Below are positions 8,297-16,856 of a stretch of 64,000 nucleotides of DNA, piece by piece. The translations under genes were made by a program, and so were the position numbers. Each line of letters starts with the position of its first letter. The first letter of the stretch is position 1. Source of the stretch: Bog-950 sp044225825 (GTDB lineage: Bacteria > Bacteroidota > Bacteroidia > Chitinophagales > LD1); assembly GCA_044225825.1 (NCBI GenBank), contig JBGAIB010000009.1:62001-126000 (forward strand), given 5' to 3'. The notes beneath the pieces were generated by a model. That model saw only the letters and a program-made list of their open reading frames with translations, was not told where the DNA came from and searched no databases.

Positions 8297-10438
8297 ATGA
8301 AAACAGGATATTTACTATTGCTCACCCTCTGTTTGTCAGTTTTCTCTGCCAAGGCATACAATAATCTAACCATGCGCGACCCGCAAAGCTGGTGGGTTTC
8401 CACTACTCCCCGTATCGACTCCGCAACCTTTTCTATTCAACCCAAAGGAGCCTACTTCGAATGTGGCATGTATCTTACGTTTGCTTCTTCCAGTTCTTAC
8501 TCAGGCGATACATTCGAAATAGTCCTTGATTTTGATTTGCCGGCTGGTGCTATGGTAAACGATTCATGGCTTTGGGTGGGCAACCAAATAGTGCAGGCTG
8601 CTATTACCGATCGTTCGCGTGCCAATATGGTGTACGAAAGTATTGTCCAGCGCCGGCAGGACCCTTCTATCCTATATAAAAACAGCGCAACCCAATATCA
8701 ATTGCGCGTATATCCTATGCCCGGTAATCAAAAGCGTAAAGTAAAGATCAGCTACCTGCTGCCTGCCGATTGGAATACTACAGCGGCAGGTATCCCTTTG
8801 CCGGTGCAGTTGCTGCGGACATCTACTGTGCGTCCTGCGCTTAAAGTAATTACCTACCCCGATGTCAATTGGAGCATGCCGGTAATTGATGAATTGCCGA
8901 ACCAGGTATTTCAACCACAGCCGAACGGAAGCGTACAAACTATAATCGGTTCATCCTTTTTAAACAGCAATACGGCTCTTAATTTTAGTATGAATCATAC
9001 CCTCACCAATGGAGTTTATTCGGCTATTTATGAAACATCTCCGGGCGAAGGTTACTATCAGTTAGTAGTGGTGCCCGGCGAAGTAGTGCAAACTACCAGC
9101 CACCAGAAATTAGCGGTACTCTTCGATCATAACCCCAATTGTACACCCGTTACAGCATCCGATATCTTACAGAACACGCGCAAAATGTTGCATCAAACGC
9201 TGGGGCCGCTCGATTCCTTTAACCTCATTTTTACCCAATTCAATATTCACCGGCTTTCCAACACCTGGTTGCCAGCCGACTCGCAAACAATCGAAGATGT
9301 GTTTGCTCCCTTGCTGGCTAATAACCCTATCTCTTCGTATAGCAGTTTGCCAGCCTTGTTGGGGAATGGTATCGATTTTCTGAAGGGCAACAACGGAGGC
9401 GAAATACTGTTGGTTAGCAGTAGTCAAAATTATGGTATGCCTGTTAACGCCAACCAGTTAATTAACGACATATTGACTTACATGGCTCCCGAAGTTTATC
9501 CGATCCATGTGGCCGATTATGTGCAAACCAACATTACTTCCAGTTATATAAACAATACCTGTTATCCCGGTAACTCCTACTTCAATCGCAATATTACAGC
9601 CCTTACCGGTGGCATTTACAAAAGCTACATCAACACAAACTATTGTTACTCGTTCACTTATACCAACTATAGCAATTTCGATATGTTGATGAAGGATATG
9701 TATAGCATGATGGGGGGCTATGTAACCAACTTCGAACTTTACACCGATGTAGACAGTGGTTTCTGTTACAGCAGGTATAACTCGGGTAGTGGTAATCAGG
9801 TTGGCTTAAAATCTGCGTTCGTACAACTTGGTAAGTACGTCGGCAACCTGCCCCTCAGGGCCGAAATCACCGGTATGTTTCAGGGCACTCCGTTTCAGCA
9901 ACAGATACTTGTAGGAAACACTTTAAGCATGGATAGTACCGTTCGCATGATGTGGGCAGGCAACTATATTAAAGAAATGGAAGCCTTAACGGCCGATAAT
10001 CAAACCATCGCTAATATCCAGCAGGTCAGTATTCAAAACAGGGTGCTTTCGCTCTACACCGCTTTTCTGGCCCTGGAACCCAGCGATACAACCCAGGCCT
10101 GCAGCGATTGTAATGATGAAACCGGTAATGGTGGAGGATCTACGGATGTGCAGGATGTAGCCGGGTCACAGCTTTCTATTCAGGCCTGGCCAAATCCCTT
10201 CAGCGATGTAATTACCATTACCCTGAAGTTGACGGCACCTGCTCAGCAGCTTAAATGGCGTATTGTAAACCTGATGGGCCAGGTAGTTCGCGAAGAATCG
10301 CTGGAGGCCGGTGCTATGGAGTATAGCTTTACCTGGGATGGTAAGGATACCAACGGTAACGGCGTAGCTGCGGGTATCTATCTGCTGGAGGTGGAAACCG
10401 GCGCGGGCAAACAAATAGCGCGGATCGTCAAGAATTAA
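8297..10438 (+). CDS. Secreted VIT / VWA-like protein with T9SS type A sorting domain
   Basis: 713 aa from ATG 8297, which starts a good signal peptide (MKTGYLLLLTLCLSVFSAKA); the upstream in-frame TTG at 8249 would spoil it. Residues about 25-150 form a VIT (vault/inter-alpha-trypsin) domain: DLPAGAMVNDSWLWVGNQIV, ARANMVYESIV-like segment, QYQLRVYPMPGNQKRKVKISY. Next comes a region resembling a von Willebrand A fold (KLAVLFDHNPN near 270, later EILLVSSSQNYG), but the metal site DxSxS is not kept (DHNPN). The last 85 residues are a T9SS type A sorting domain (AWPNPFSDVITI, WDGKDTNGNGVAAGIYLLEV, IARIVKN). The protein is expected outside the cell or on its surface. Function unknown. Confidence 0.82.
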   Translation: MKTGYLLLLTLCLSVFSAKAYNNLTMRDPQSWWVSTTPRIDSATFSIQPKGAYFECGMYLTFASSSSYSGDTFEIVLDFDLPAGAMVNDSWLWVGNQIVQAAITDRSRANMVYESIVQRRQDPSILYKNSATQYQLRVYPMPGNQKRKVKISYLLPADWNTTAAGIPLPVQLLRTSTVRPALKVITYPDVNWSMPVIDELPNQVFQPQPNGSVQTIIGSSFLNSNTALNFSMNHTLTNGVYSAIYETSPGEGYYQLVVVPGEVVQTTSHQKLAVLFDHNPNCTPVTASDILQNTRKMLHQTLGPLDSFNLIFTQFNIHRLSNTWLPADSQTIEDVFAPLLANNPISSYSSLPALLGNGIDFLKGNNGGEILLVSSSQNYGMPVNANQLINDILTYMAPEVYPIHVADYVQTNITSSYINNTCYPGNSYFNRNITALTGGIYKSYINTNYCYSFTYTNYSNFDMLMKDMYSMMGGYVTNFELYTDVDSGFCYSRYNSGSGNQVGLKSAFVQLGKYVGNLPLRAEITGMFQGTPFQQQILVGNTLSMDSTVRMMWAGNYIKEMEALTADNQTIANIQQVSIQNRVLSLYTAFLALEPSDTTQACSDCNDETGNGGGSTDVQDVAGSQLSIQAWPNPFSDVITITLKLTAPAQQLKWRIVNLMGQVVREESLEAGAMEYSFTWDGKDTNGNGVAAGIYLLEVETGAGKQIARIVKN

Positions 10439-11159
10439 GATGTGGTTAAACAGTAAAAGGGGCGTGTCGTCAGGGCACCCCCTTTTTTATTGGCCGTAGT
10501 GGGGCTTTAAAAATTAACAATTAAATACAGAAAAATAGTTTCTTATTTAATTATCTTTGTAGGGCTGTAGCGCCCTTTTGCGCCTTTGGCACTACACCTG
10601 TTAAATTTTGTCCGATTTGTGCACTTCAAAATCAACTGCACAAATCTGCACAAATAGAAAAAAGTGTAAAGGAGTGTAAAGTTGAATGATGCTTGTGCAA
10701 AAAGTGTAAAGAAGTGTAAAGTTCCGGAATGTGCTATTCGCCTTGTCTGCTTTCTGATCTCTGTTTTCTATTTTCTAATTTCAAAAAGTGTAAAGAAGTG
10801 TAAAGTTCCGACTCAAAACAGCGCAAATCATAAAGATCATAACAATCAGCGTTCTATTAATTGTATTCCCAAAATCCGTTGTGTGGCGGAAAAGTGTAAA
10901 GAAGTGTAAAGTTGGGAACGTGCTCAACACCTTGCCTGCTTTCTGATCTCTGTTTTCTATTTTCTAATTTCAAAAAGTGTAAAGAAGTGTAAAGTTCCGG
11001 AATGTGCTATTCGCCTTGTCTGCTTTCTGATCTCTGTTTTCTGCTCTCTAATTTCAAAAAGTGTAAATAAGTGTAACCCCTTATATCAATATAGCCTTTT
11101 TCAGGTCATACAACATAAAATCACTATTTTGAATTTGAAAACACGACCAACCAACTAAC
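10439..11159. other. 721-bp intergenic region, mostly repeats
   Basis: No credible gene. It begins with a C/T-rich stretch that may end the preceding transcript (10460-10490). A TATCTTTG at 10552-10559 looks like a -7 element, and 10562-10576 could fold as a small hairpin (GGGC ... GCCC), so transcription of the following repeat block is possible but unproven. From 10600 to 11085 the region is a repeat array (separate entry). Confidence 0.55.
10600..11085 (+). repeat. Dispersed intergenic repeat, copy 1 (tandem 83-bp units)
   Basis: The block starts with TTAAATTTTGTCCGATTTG and a run of GTGCAC/TGCACAAAT words (10600-10655). It then carries six copies of the core GTGTAAAGAAGTGTAAAG or a close variant at about 10664, 10704, 10787, 10894, 10976 and 11060. 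Between cores lies a near-identical pyrimidine-rich filler (CCTTGTCTGCTTTCTGATCT, CTGTTTTCTATTTTCTAATT), giving units about 83 bp apart; the unit after 10790 has a different 80-bp filler. The same block occurs inverted at 26419-26721. Because the fillers are also repeated, this is not a CRISPR array. Confidence 0.85.
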
Positions 11160-12671
11160 ATGAACCTCAAACTCCGCATAGGGCTTATCAGCAGCATGGT
11201 GCTTATGGCATGGTGCTGCTGCTTTGCCCAAAACGGAATACCTAAACGCTGGCCGGTTAGCGACCCGGTGGCTTATCTTACCTTTTTACCCAACGATTCT
11301 TTTGCTATAGATACCCCCAGACCTGTAACCTACCGGCATAGCAACGTTACTGCTTTTATGAACGATGAGCAGGATAGTTTGCTTTTTCAATGCAATGGCA
11401 CCCGGATAGTAAACAAGCACCTGCAAACGCTGGAGAACGGCGATAGTTTAACGGATAACAAGTTCTACCAATTGATGCATGGATGGGGCAGCTCTATAAC
11501 GCAGGGCGTGTTGGCCTTACCTAAAAAGAGCAATACCTATTGGGTGTTTTATTATTCGTGGACCGATTCGCTGCTTATAGAAAACGATGCCTCGCCGGAT
11601 AGGTTGTATTATGCGGTAGTAGATATGGATGCCAATGGCGGAGCGGGGAAGGTGGTGGAGAAAAAGGTGCCGCTACACAAGGGTGTAATGGGCGATTGCC
11701 GGCTAACAGCGGTGCGGCATGCCAATGGCAGAGATTGGTGGATGGTGAACCATGCCTATGTAAGTAATACGTTTAATAAATGGCTGGTAACCGCCGACTC
11801 GGTTTATGGGCCTTTCCCACAACAGATAGGCGCGGCTGATTTTGAGCCGGACCTTATCGGTATGGCCAATTTTACTTTAGACGGGACAAAATATGCCTGT
11901 GGAGCCGCAGGAACATACTTGAACATATTGGATTTCGACCGCTGTTCCGGTGAGTTTAGCAATGCCAGACCTGTTAAAGTATATGCCGAACCTCCATGGG
12001 ATGTGGGAGGTAGCACCGGTTCGGGTTTAGACGGGGTTTGTTTCTCACCAAACGGCCGTTATCTGTATATTAATACGTTGGATTATTTGTTGCAGTATGA
12101 TACGGAAGCAGACACCATCAGCAATACACGAACCTTAATTGCTATTGTTGATTCTACCTATACTAACCCCGATCCGTTTTTTAACCTGTTTGTTACGCCT
12201 ACCAATAAAATTATGGTTAGTAATTTTCAGGGATTGCCCGGTGCGTATCATATCATTCATCACCCGGATAGTGCAGGTTTAGCCTGCCAGTTCCAGAAAG
12301 AAGCTTTGGATATACCCGGCTGTTGGGATAATGTAACCTTGCCTAATGTGGTAAATTTTGGTTTAGGTAAAATAGCCGGAGGTGCCTGCGATACTATTTT
12401 AGGTATTGGTGCCTTGCCTGAAAAGGAGGCCTTTGCGGTGAAGGTGTTCCCTAACCCGGCAACAGAACTGGTTTATATTGAAACGGCAGATTACTACCAT
12501 ATTGCTACTCTTGAGATTATTGATGCCTTGGGACAAACGGTTTACCGCAACCCTAACTTTGACGGTGCCACAGCAATAAGCGTTAGTGCATGGGTAAACG
12601 GTGTTTACTTTTGGCGGTTAGAAGGAAAGAACACACCACGCTTAAGCGGAAAACTTTTGGTGCAGCATTGA
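11160..12671 (+). CDS. Secreted beta-propeller-like protein with T9SS type A sorting domain
   Basis: 503 aa with a signal peptide (cleavage near CCCFAQNG, residue 24). Residues about 75-320 match the N-terminal module seen in many Bacteroidota gliding-type surface proteins: a statement-like series of TYWVFYYSWTDSLLI, LYYAVVDMDANGGAGKVVEK, LTAVRHANGRDWWMVNH and GVCFSPNGRYLYINTLDYLLQYD, likely a beta-propeller. The last 80 residues are a T9SS type A sorting domain (VKVFPNPATELVYIE, DALGQTVY, NGVYFWRLEG, LSGKLLVQH). It should be exported across the outer membrane and anchored or released. Ligand and role unknown. It is a single gene between the repeat block and the convergent M28 peptidase gene. 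Confidence 0.8.
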   Translation: MNLKLRIGLISSMVLMAWCCCFAQNGIPKRWPVSDPVAYLTFLPNDSFAIDTPRPVTYRHSNVTAFMNDEQDSLLFQCNGTRIVNKHLQTLENGDSLTDNKFYQLMHGWGSSITQGVLALPKKSNTYWVFYYSWTDSLLIENDASPDRLYYAVVDMDANGGAGKVVEKKVPLHKGVMGDCRLTAVRHANGRDWWMVNHAYVSNTFNKWLVTADSVYGPFPQQIGAADFEPDLIGMANFTLDGTKYACGAAGTYLNILDFDRCSGEFSNARPVKVYAEPPWDVGGSTGSGLDGVCFSPNGRYLYINTLDYLLQYDTEADTISNTRTLIAIVDSTYTNPDPFFNLFVTPTNKIMVSNFQGLPGAYHIIHHPDSAGLACQFQKEALDIPGCWDNVTLPNVVNFGLGKIAGGACDTILGIGALPEKEAFAVKVFPNPATELVYIETADYYHIATLEIIDALGQTVYRNPNFDGATAISVSAWVNGVYFWRLEGKNTPRLSGKLLVQH

Positions 12672-12691
12672 TTGAATTTCTAACCCTACAA

Positions 12692-13567
12692 CTAATGCAG
12701 AAGCTTTTTAACGGCCTGTAAAATTTGATAGATACCCCCGTAGTTGATTTTATCCGCGGTATCGCTCATGCGGTGGTAATCATCGTGCAGGCCTGTAGTA
12801 AACGAAACAGCCGGCACGCAATGTTCGCAAAGCACGGAAAAGTCGTTCACGGTTTCACCGTTTTCATCAGCGCGGATGTATAAGCCGCTGTTTTGCAGCG
12901 GTAGTAAAAAGGAGCGGAGGGAGGTATCCTGCACACAGGTGCTTACGCGCACAATTTTAGTAGTGGGTTGTAAACGGCCCACCATATCAAAGTTTAGCGC
13001 GGCCTTTAGGTGCAGTAAATCAAACAGCGCACTGCGCGTAAAGTTATAAGAGCCGTACAAACCCATTTCGTGTGCCGAGAAAAAGGCAAACACGAAATTG
13101 TAACGGCGGTTTTTTGTTTGCTTTAACTGGTTGGCAAGTTCCATTACCAGTGCAACGCCGCTGGCGTTATCATCGGCCCCGGGGTGTATGCCCTTTTTGC
13201 GCAGTTCGCGCGATTTATTGCTGCCCAAACCAAGGTGGTCGTAATGCGCACTGATAAGAATGGTGCTATCGGCGTGACTGTCTAAAAAGCCGAATACGTT
13301 GTAGCAATTCAGGGCGCTGTCTTTAGTAAGCCGGATGGTAAAGCCAATAGTATCGGCAACAACGCCGGCGGTGCTCAGTTGGCTGATGATATAACGGGCG
13401 GCCTTTAATTCGTAAGCGGTGCCTGGTGCGCGGCCCTGCATACTATCTGCTGCTAAAGCGGTAACATAGACCGATAAGCGTTTGGTAATGGAAACGGAAT
13501 CCGTTTTTGTTTGAGCGTACAAATTGATGCCACTCAGCAAAAAGAGAAAAGCTATAAGCAAACGCAT
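12692..13567 (-). CDS. Secreted M28-family metallopeptidase
   Basis: 291 aa with a signal peptide (ends near NLYAQ, residue 19). The zinc ligands of the M28 family are in place: SAHYDHLG (His near 116), HPGADDNASGVA (Asp near 138), SAHEMG (catalytic/ligand Glu near 172), NFDMVGR (Asp near 202) and HDDYHRMSDTADKI (His near 265). Members are aminopeptidases or glutaminyl cyclase-like enzymes; the compact size with no PA domain does not narrow this. Probably periplasmic or secreted. Its stop faces the stop of the preceding plus-strand gene, 20 bp away. Confidence 0.88.
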   Translation of the reverse strand: MRLLIAFLFLLSGINLYAQTKTDSVSITKRLSVYVTALAADSMQGRAPGTAYELKAARYIISQLSTAGVVADTIGFTIRLTKDSALNCYNVFGFLDSHADSTILISAHYDHLGLGSNKSRELRKKGIHPGADDNASGVALVMELANQLKQTKNRRYNFVFAFFSAHEMGLYGSYNFTRSALFDLLHLKAALNFDMVGRLQPTTKIVRVSTCVQDTSLRSFLLPLQNSGLYIRADENGETVNDFSVLCEHCVPAVSFTTGLHDDYHRMSDTADKINYGGIYQILQAVKKLLH

Positions 13568-13622
13568 AAAGTGAAAATAGAAAATGAAGCAGCAATGAGA
13601 AACACAGAACAGATTAGCAGGC

Positions 13623-14027
13623 CTACTTTGCCCGCATGCGGTTGTTTTTCGGAAGGTGCTCCAGTTCGGCTAAACCAAGCTCCTCCATCAGGGGTGGTAT
13701 ATACATGCCAAACCGCCCACGGAAACCTTTCTTTAAACCATACCAGCCACCCACCGGATTTTCGCTGCTCCGGCCCCAGGCCTCTACCGTTCCTTCTTTG
13801 GCAGGCTTCTGTTCATCAGCGCTGCCCAGTTCCATCCAGTCGCCGTGTTTTTTCAGCATGGTATGTAAATCTTTCAGGCAACGGGCATCGTAATGCAGCA
13901 CGGTTTTACCCACGGTGCAAACCAATATCTCCTTACCGTCTTTTTGGTCTGTATACATTTCGTATTCCGAGGTTCCCGGAGGCGTTTTTAATTTCCAGGG
14001 ATTGTCTTTCGTACCTTTGTTAGCCAT
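13623..14027 (-). CDS. Conserved small protein of unknown function (DUF6855-like)
   Basis: 134 aa, soluble, with no signal peptide. It begins MANKGTKDNPWKLKTPPGTS and has two motifs that look strongly conserved: TVGKTVLHYDARCLKDLHTM and KHGDWMELGSADE, then WGRSSENPVGGWYGLKKGFR. I believe this is the family listed as DUF6855, but the name is from memory. The tail is basic (NNRMRAK). It sits 55 bp upstream of the M28 peptidase gene on the same strand and could be co-transcribed; no function can be inferred from that. Confidence 0.8.
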   Translation of the reverse strand: MANKGTKDNPWKLKTPPGTSEYEMYTDQKDGKEILVCTVGKTVLHYDARCLKDLHTMLKKHGDWMELGSADEQKPAKEGTVEAWGRSSENPVGGWYGLKKGFRGRFGMYIPPLMEELGLAELEHLPKNNRMRAK

Positions 14028-14203
14028 ACGTGCTTATTTAGAAGTTAAGGCAGGTGAAAATAGTTAAAAATCGCTGGTCATTCGCCTGCTGTAATTCGTT
14101 GGTAGTAAGCACATTTATAAAAAGCTAACACCGGCAAAAAAGTTGTTCACCTTTGTTTTGAAGCGTTAATTGAAAATCCACTGTTTTTCTATTTTTACCC
14201 CCA

Positions 14204-15943
14204 ATGGCAGAATATATTGTTAGTGCGCGTAAGTATCGTCCGGCCCGTTTCAGCGAAATGGTGGGTCAGGAACAGGTAGCCACTACCCTTAAAAATGCTA
14301 TTCGTACCGGTCACCTGGCGCATTCGTTTTTGTTCTGCGGTCCGCGTGGGGTAGGTAAAACTACAGCAGCGCGTATTCTGGCTAAAACCATTAACTGCGA
14401 GAACATTACGCCCGATTTTGAGGCCTGCGGTCAGTGCCCTTCCTGCACCTCGTTTCAGCAAAACAGCAGTTTCAATATACATGAACTGGATGCCGCCAGT
14501 AATAATAGTGTCGAAGATATCCGCTCGCTGGTAGAGCAGGTGCGCTTCCCGCCTCAAAGCGGTAAATACAAGATCTATATTATAGATGAGGTGCACATGC
14601 TTTCGCAGGGTGCGTTCAACGCATTCCTGAAAACGCTGGAGGAGCCGCCGGCTTACTGCAAGTTCATCCTCGCTACTACCGAAAAGCACAAGATTCTGCC
14701 AACTATACTTTCGCGTTGTCAGATTTTCGATTTCCGCCGTATTGGTGTCGATACCATTGTTAAGCACCTCAAGAATATCTGCACGGCCGAGCATATTGAT
14801 GCCGAGGAAGATGCCCTGCACATCATTGCCCAAAAGGCCGATGGCGGTATGCGCGATGCGCTCTCTATGTTCGACCGCCTCAGCAGCTTTAGTGGTGGTA
14901 AGCTAACCTACGCAGGTGTGCTCGAGAACCTCAATGTGCTCGACTATGATTACTTCTTTAAAGTAACGGACAGTATGCTGGCCGAAAACCTGCCCGCTGT
15001 GCTTCAGTTGTTCGATACCATCTTGCGCAAAGGTTTCGAAGGAGACGATTTTATACTGGGCCTTTGCGAACACTTCCGCAACCTGCTGTTCTGTAAAGAT
15101 GAAGATACCGTGCTGTTGATGGAAGTAAGCGACAACCTCAAACAACGTTATGCCGAACAGGCCCGCCTGGCTCCTGCCGATTTTCTGGTTAACTGCCTTA
15201 ACATCGGTAACCAGTGCGATATACAATACAAAGGCAGCAAAAACAAGCGCCTTACGGTAGAGGTGGCACTTATAAAGATGTGCTACGTAAATGCAGTGGT
15301 GACCGATACTTCGGCACCATCAAAAAAAAAACTTGATACCTCAATAGAGAAAGAGGAAGCGGTAGAAACCAAAGTGGCTAAACCGCAAACCGATGCACCG
15401 CCGGTTCAGAAGAAGACCGAAGGCGAAAAGCCGGGCGCACCTCCTGCACCACCGGTTGCCACCATCTCTAAAAGTAAAAAGCTGCTTACCTTAAATGACG
15501 TTGCCACAGGGAACGTGCCCGAGGAAGAGAAGAAACTGATACAGGAGGAGGAAGTAACCTATGCAGGCGAAACCTTAGTGTGGAACGAGGAAAATGCACT
15601 GAAGCTTTGGGAGGCTTACGCTGCCCAGTTGCCCGATACAAAACGCGGACTTAGAACCAGCTTCAGTTCGTTTAAGCCGGTATTAAACGACCGCCTTCAG
15701 ATGGAACTGAAGGTACAAAGCGATATGCAGCGCCTACAGTTCGAAGAAGCCCGCTTAGGCATACAGAACTTTATGGCTAAGCGTACCGGTGCCGAGGTAG
15801 AATTAATAATACTGGCTGATAAGGCCGTTTCCGTGGAGAAGAAGCCATATACCGAAAAGGAGAAGTTCGACCGCCTGGTGCAGAAGAATCCTGCATTAAA
15901 AAAGATGCAGCAGGTTTTTGGCCTTGAACTTGATTACGATTAA
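14204..15943 (+). CDS. dnaX: DNA polymerase III subunit gamma/tau
   Basis: 579 aa. The AAA+ clamp-loader core has Walker A GPRGVGKTT (46-54), the zinc cysteines 65, 75, 78 and 81, Walker B/DEVH at 128-131 and the SRC arginine-finger motif at 170-172. Domain III ends near 365. The linker then begins APSKKKLD, encoded by ten consecutive A (15322-15331). One extra A, or a -1 ribosomal shift, leads to ACT TGA and stops after 377 residues; loss of one A also stops within six codons. The result would be a gamma-like protein, as made from dnaX in E. coli and Thermus. After the Pro/Ala/Lys-rich linker the tau-specific C-terminus (about 470-579) should bind polymerase and/or helicase. Confidence 0.95.
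   Translation: MAEYIVSARKYRPARFSEMVGQEQVATTLKNAIRTGHLAHSFLFCGPRGVGKTTAARILAKTINCENITPDFEACGQCPSCTSFQQNSSFNIHELDAASNNSVEDIRSLVEQVRFPPQSGKYKIYIIDEVHMLSQGAFNAFLKTLEEPPAYCKFILATTEKHKILPTILSRCQIFDFRRIGVDTIVKHLKNICTAEHIDAEEDALHIIAQKADGGMRDALSMFDRLSSFSGGKLTYAGVLENLNVLDYDYFFKVTDSMLAENLPAVLQLFDTILRKGFEGDDFILGLCEHFRNLLFCKDEDTVLLMEVSDNLKQRYAEQARLAPADFLVNCLNIGNQCDIQYKGSKNKRLTVEVALIKMCYVNAVVTDTSAPSKKKLDTSIEKEEAVETKVAKPQTDAPPVQKKTEGEKPGAPPAPPVATISKSKKLLTLNDVATGNVPEEEKKLIQEEEVTYAGETLVWNEENALKLWEAYAAQLPDTKRGLRTSFSSFKPVLNDRLQMELKVQSDMQRLQFEEARLGIQNFMAKRTGAEVELIILADKAVSVEKKPYTEKEKFDRLVQKNPALKKMQQVFGLELDYD
15322..15336 (+). promoter_or_regulatory. Probable dnaX slippage site (A10 then TGA in shifted frame)
   Basis: Ten A at 15322-15331 span codons 373-376 (TCA AAA AAA AAA). 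In the -1 frame the next codons are ACT TGA (15331-15336). In the opposite shift they are AAC TTG ATA CCT CAA TAG. Both shifts end translation right after domain III. No other run of this length was noticed inside a coding region. Confidence 0.6.
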
Positions 15944-15998
15944 GCCGTGGCATGTTGTTGATGCAATAAGCGGTACGTAACTTCGTTAACTCTCGACC

Positions 15999-16721
15999 AT
16001 GAAATTCGCACCGCTCTTGTTATTAGTCCTGATGGCGGCTTGTAAGAAGCCGACGCCTCAACCCGATATAACAACAGGCTTGATGGCCGATATACGGTTG
16101 AATGGGGAGGGTTACGACCTGATCAGTGGCACCGCAGGTATAGCGCATAATATCACCGCAATAGAAAACAGATATGGTCTCGCACAACGGGCCGTACACT
16201 TCAATGCAGCCGATTCATCCTATATCGATTTCGGCGATCTGGAAGCGCTTTCGTTTCCGAATGGTGTATTTACCATTAGCTGTTTTGTAAAGGTGGAGGA
16301 TACTACACAACCGGTGGCAGTACTTAGTAAGCGGGGCGTAACAGGTCCATGGGAGTATAGTTTGGATAACCACTTTAACCGTGCCTGCTTTAACCTGGAT
16401 AACTGGGTGGAAGGCGGCAATCCTTCGGTGTACGGGGTAGATCCCTTACAGGCATCTGCGGCAATAAGGGTTGGCCATTGGCGGCATATAGCCTATGTGG
16501 CGGATGGCAGTACGCTACGGGTGTATGTGGATGGTGCCATGCAGCCCGGTATCGATTCGCTTACAGCAGGTGCCTGGTTTTCGAATACGACCGCCCATTT
16601 TGTGATAGGAAACGGTGGGGCCTACAACAAAAACTGGTTTTTTACCGGTGCTGTCGACGACCTGAAGATCTATAACCGAGCCCTGGAACCCGAGGCTATT
16701 GCATTACTCTCTATTCAGTAA
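15999..16721 (+). CDS. LamG-like (concanavalin-fold) lipoprotein
   Basis: 240 aa with a lipoprotein signal (MKFAPLLLLVLMAACKK; lipobox LMAAC, Cys15). Residues about 30-235 are a LamG/laminin-G-like jelly roll: RAVHFNAADSSYIDFGD, FTISCFVKVEDTTQPVAVLSK, GHWRHIAYVADGSTLRVYVDG, VIGNGGAYNKNWFFTGAVDDLKIYNRAL. This arrangement is the usual LamG_3 pattern for binding glycans or for adhesion. The protein is expected to be anchored to the outer membrane or periplasmic side. It follows dnaX after 55 bp but is functionally unrelated. Confidence 0.82.
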   Translation: MKFAPLLLLVLMAACKKPTPQPDITTGLMADIRLNGEGYDLISGTAGIAHNITAIENRYGLAQRAVHFNAADSSYIDFGDLEALSFPNGVFTISCFVKVEDTTQPVAVLSKRGVTGPWEYSLDNHFNRACFNLDNWVEGGNPSVYGVDPLQASAAIRVGHWRHIAYVADGSTLRVYVDGAMQPGIDSLTAGAWFSNTTAHFVIGNGGAYNKNWFFTGAVDDLKIYNRALEPEAIALLSIQ

Positions 16722-16856
16722 GGTAAATGCCCTATATTCGGTTTCCCCGGATTTTACCCTTAGTTGAGGGATTGTTAAAGTATTTAAGCGCCGCAAGGCC
16801 CTGAATACCTGTATCCATTTAACATTCTATATTCGCCCAAATCTTAAAACCAACAC

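Noticed and set aside
10682..10909. 75-codon open frame in the repeat block
   Set aside because: It is made of repeat DNA (Cys/Lys/Val words from GTGTAAAG), has no start signal and is not kept in the second copy.
10700..11085. CRISPR-like look: short repeats at roughly regular spacing
   Set aside because: The sequences between the repeats are themselves nearly identical, the repeat is a doubled 10-mer rather than a palindromic 25-37-mer, and no cas genes are in the window.
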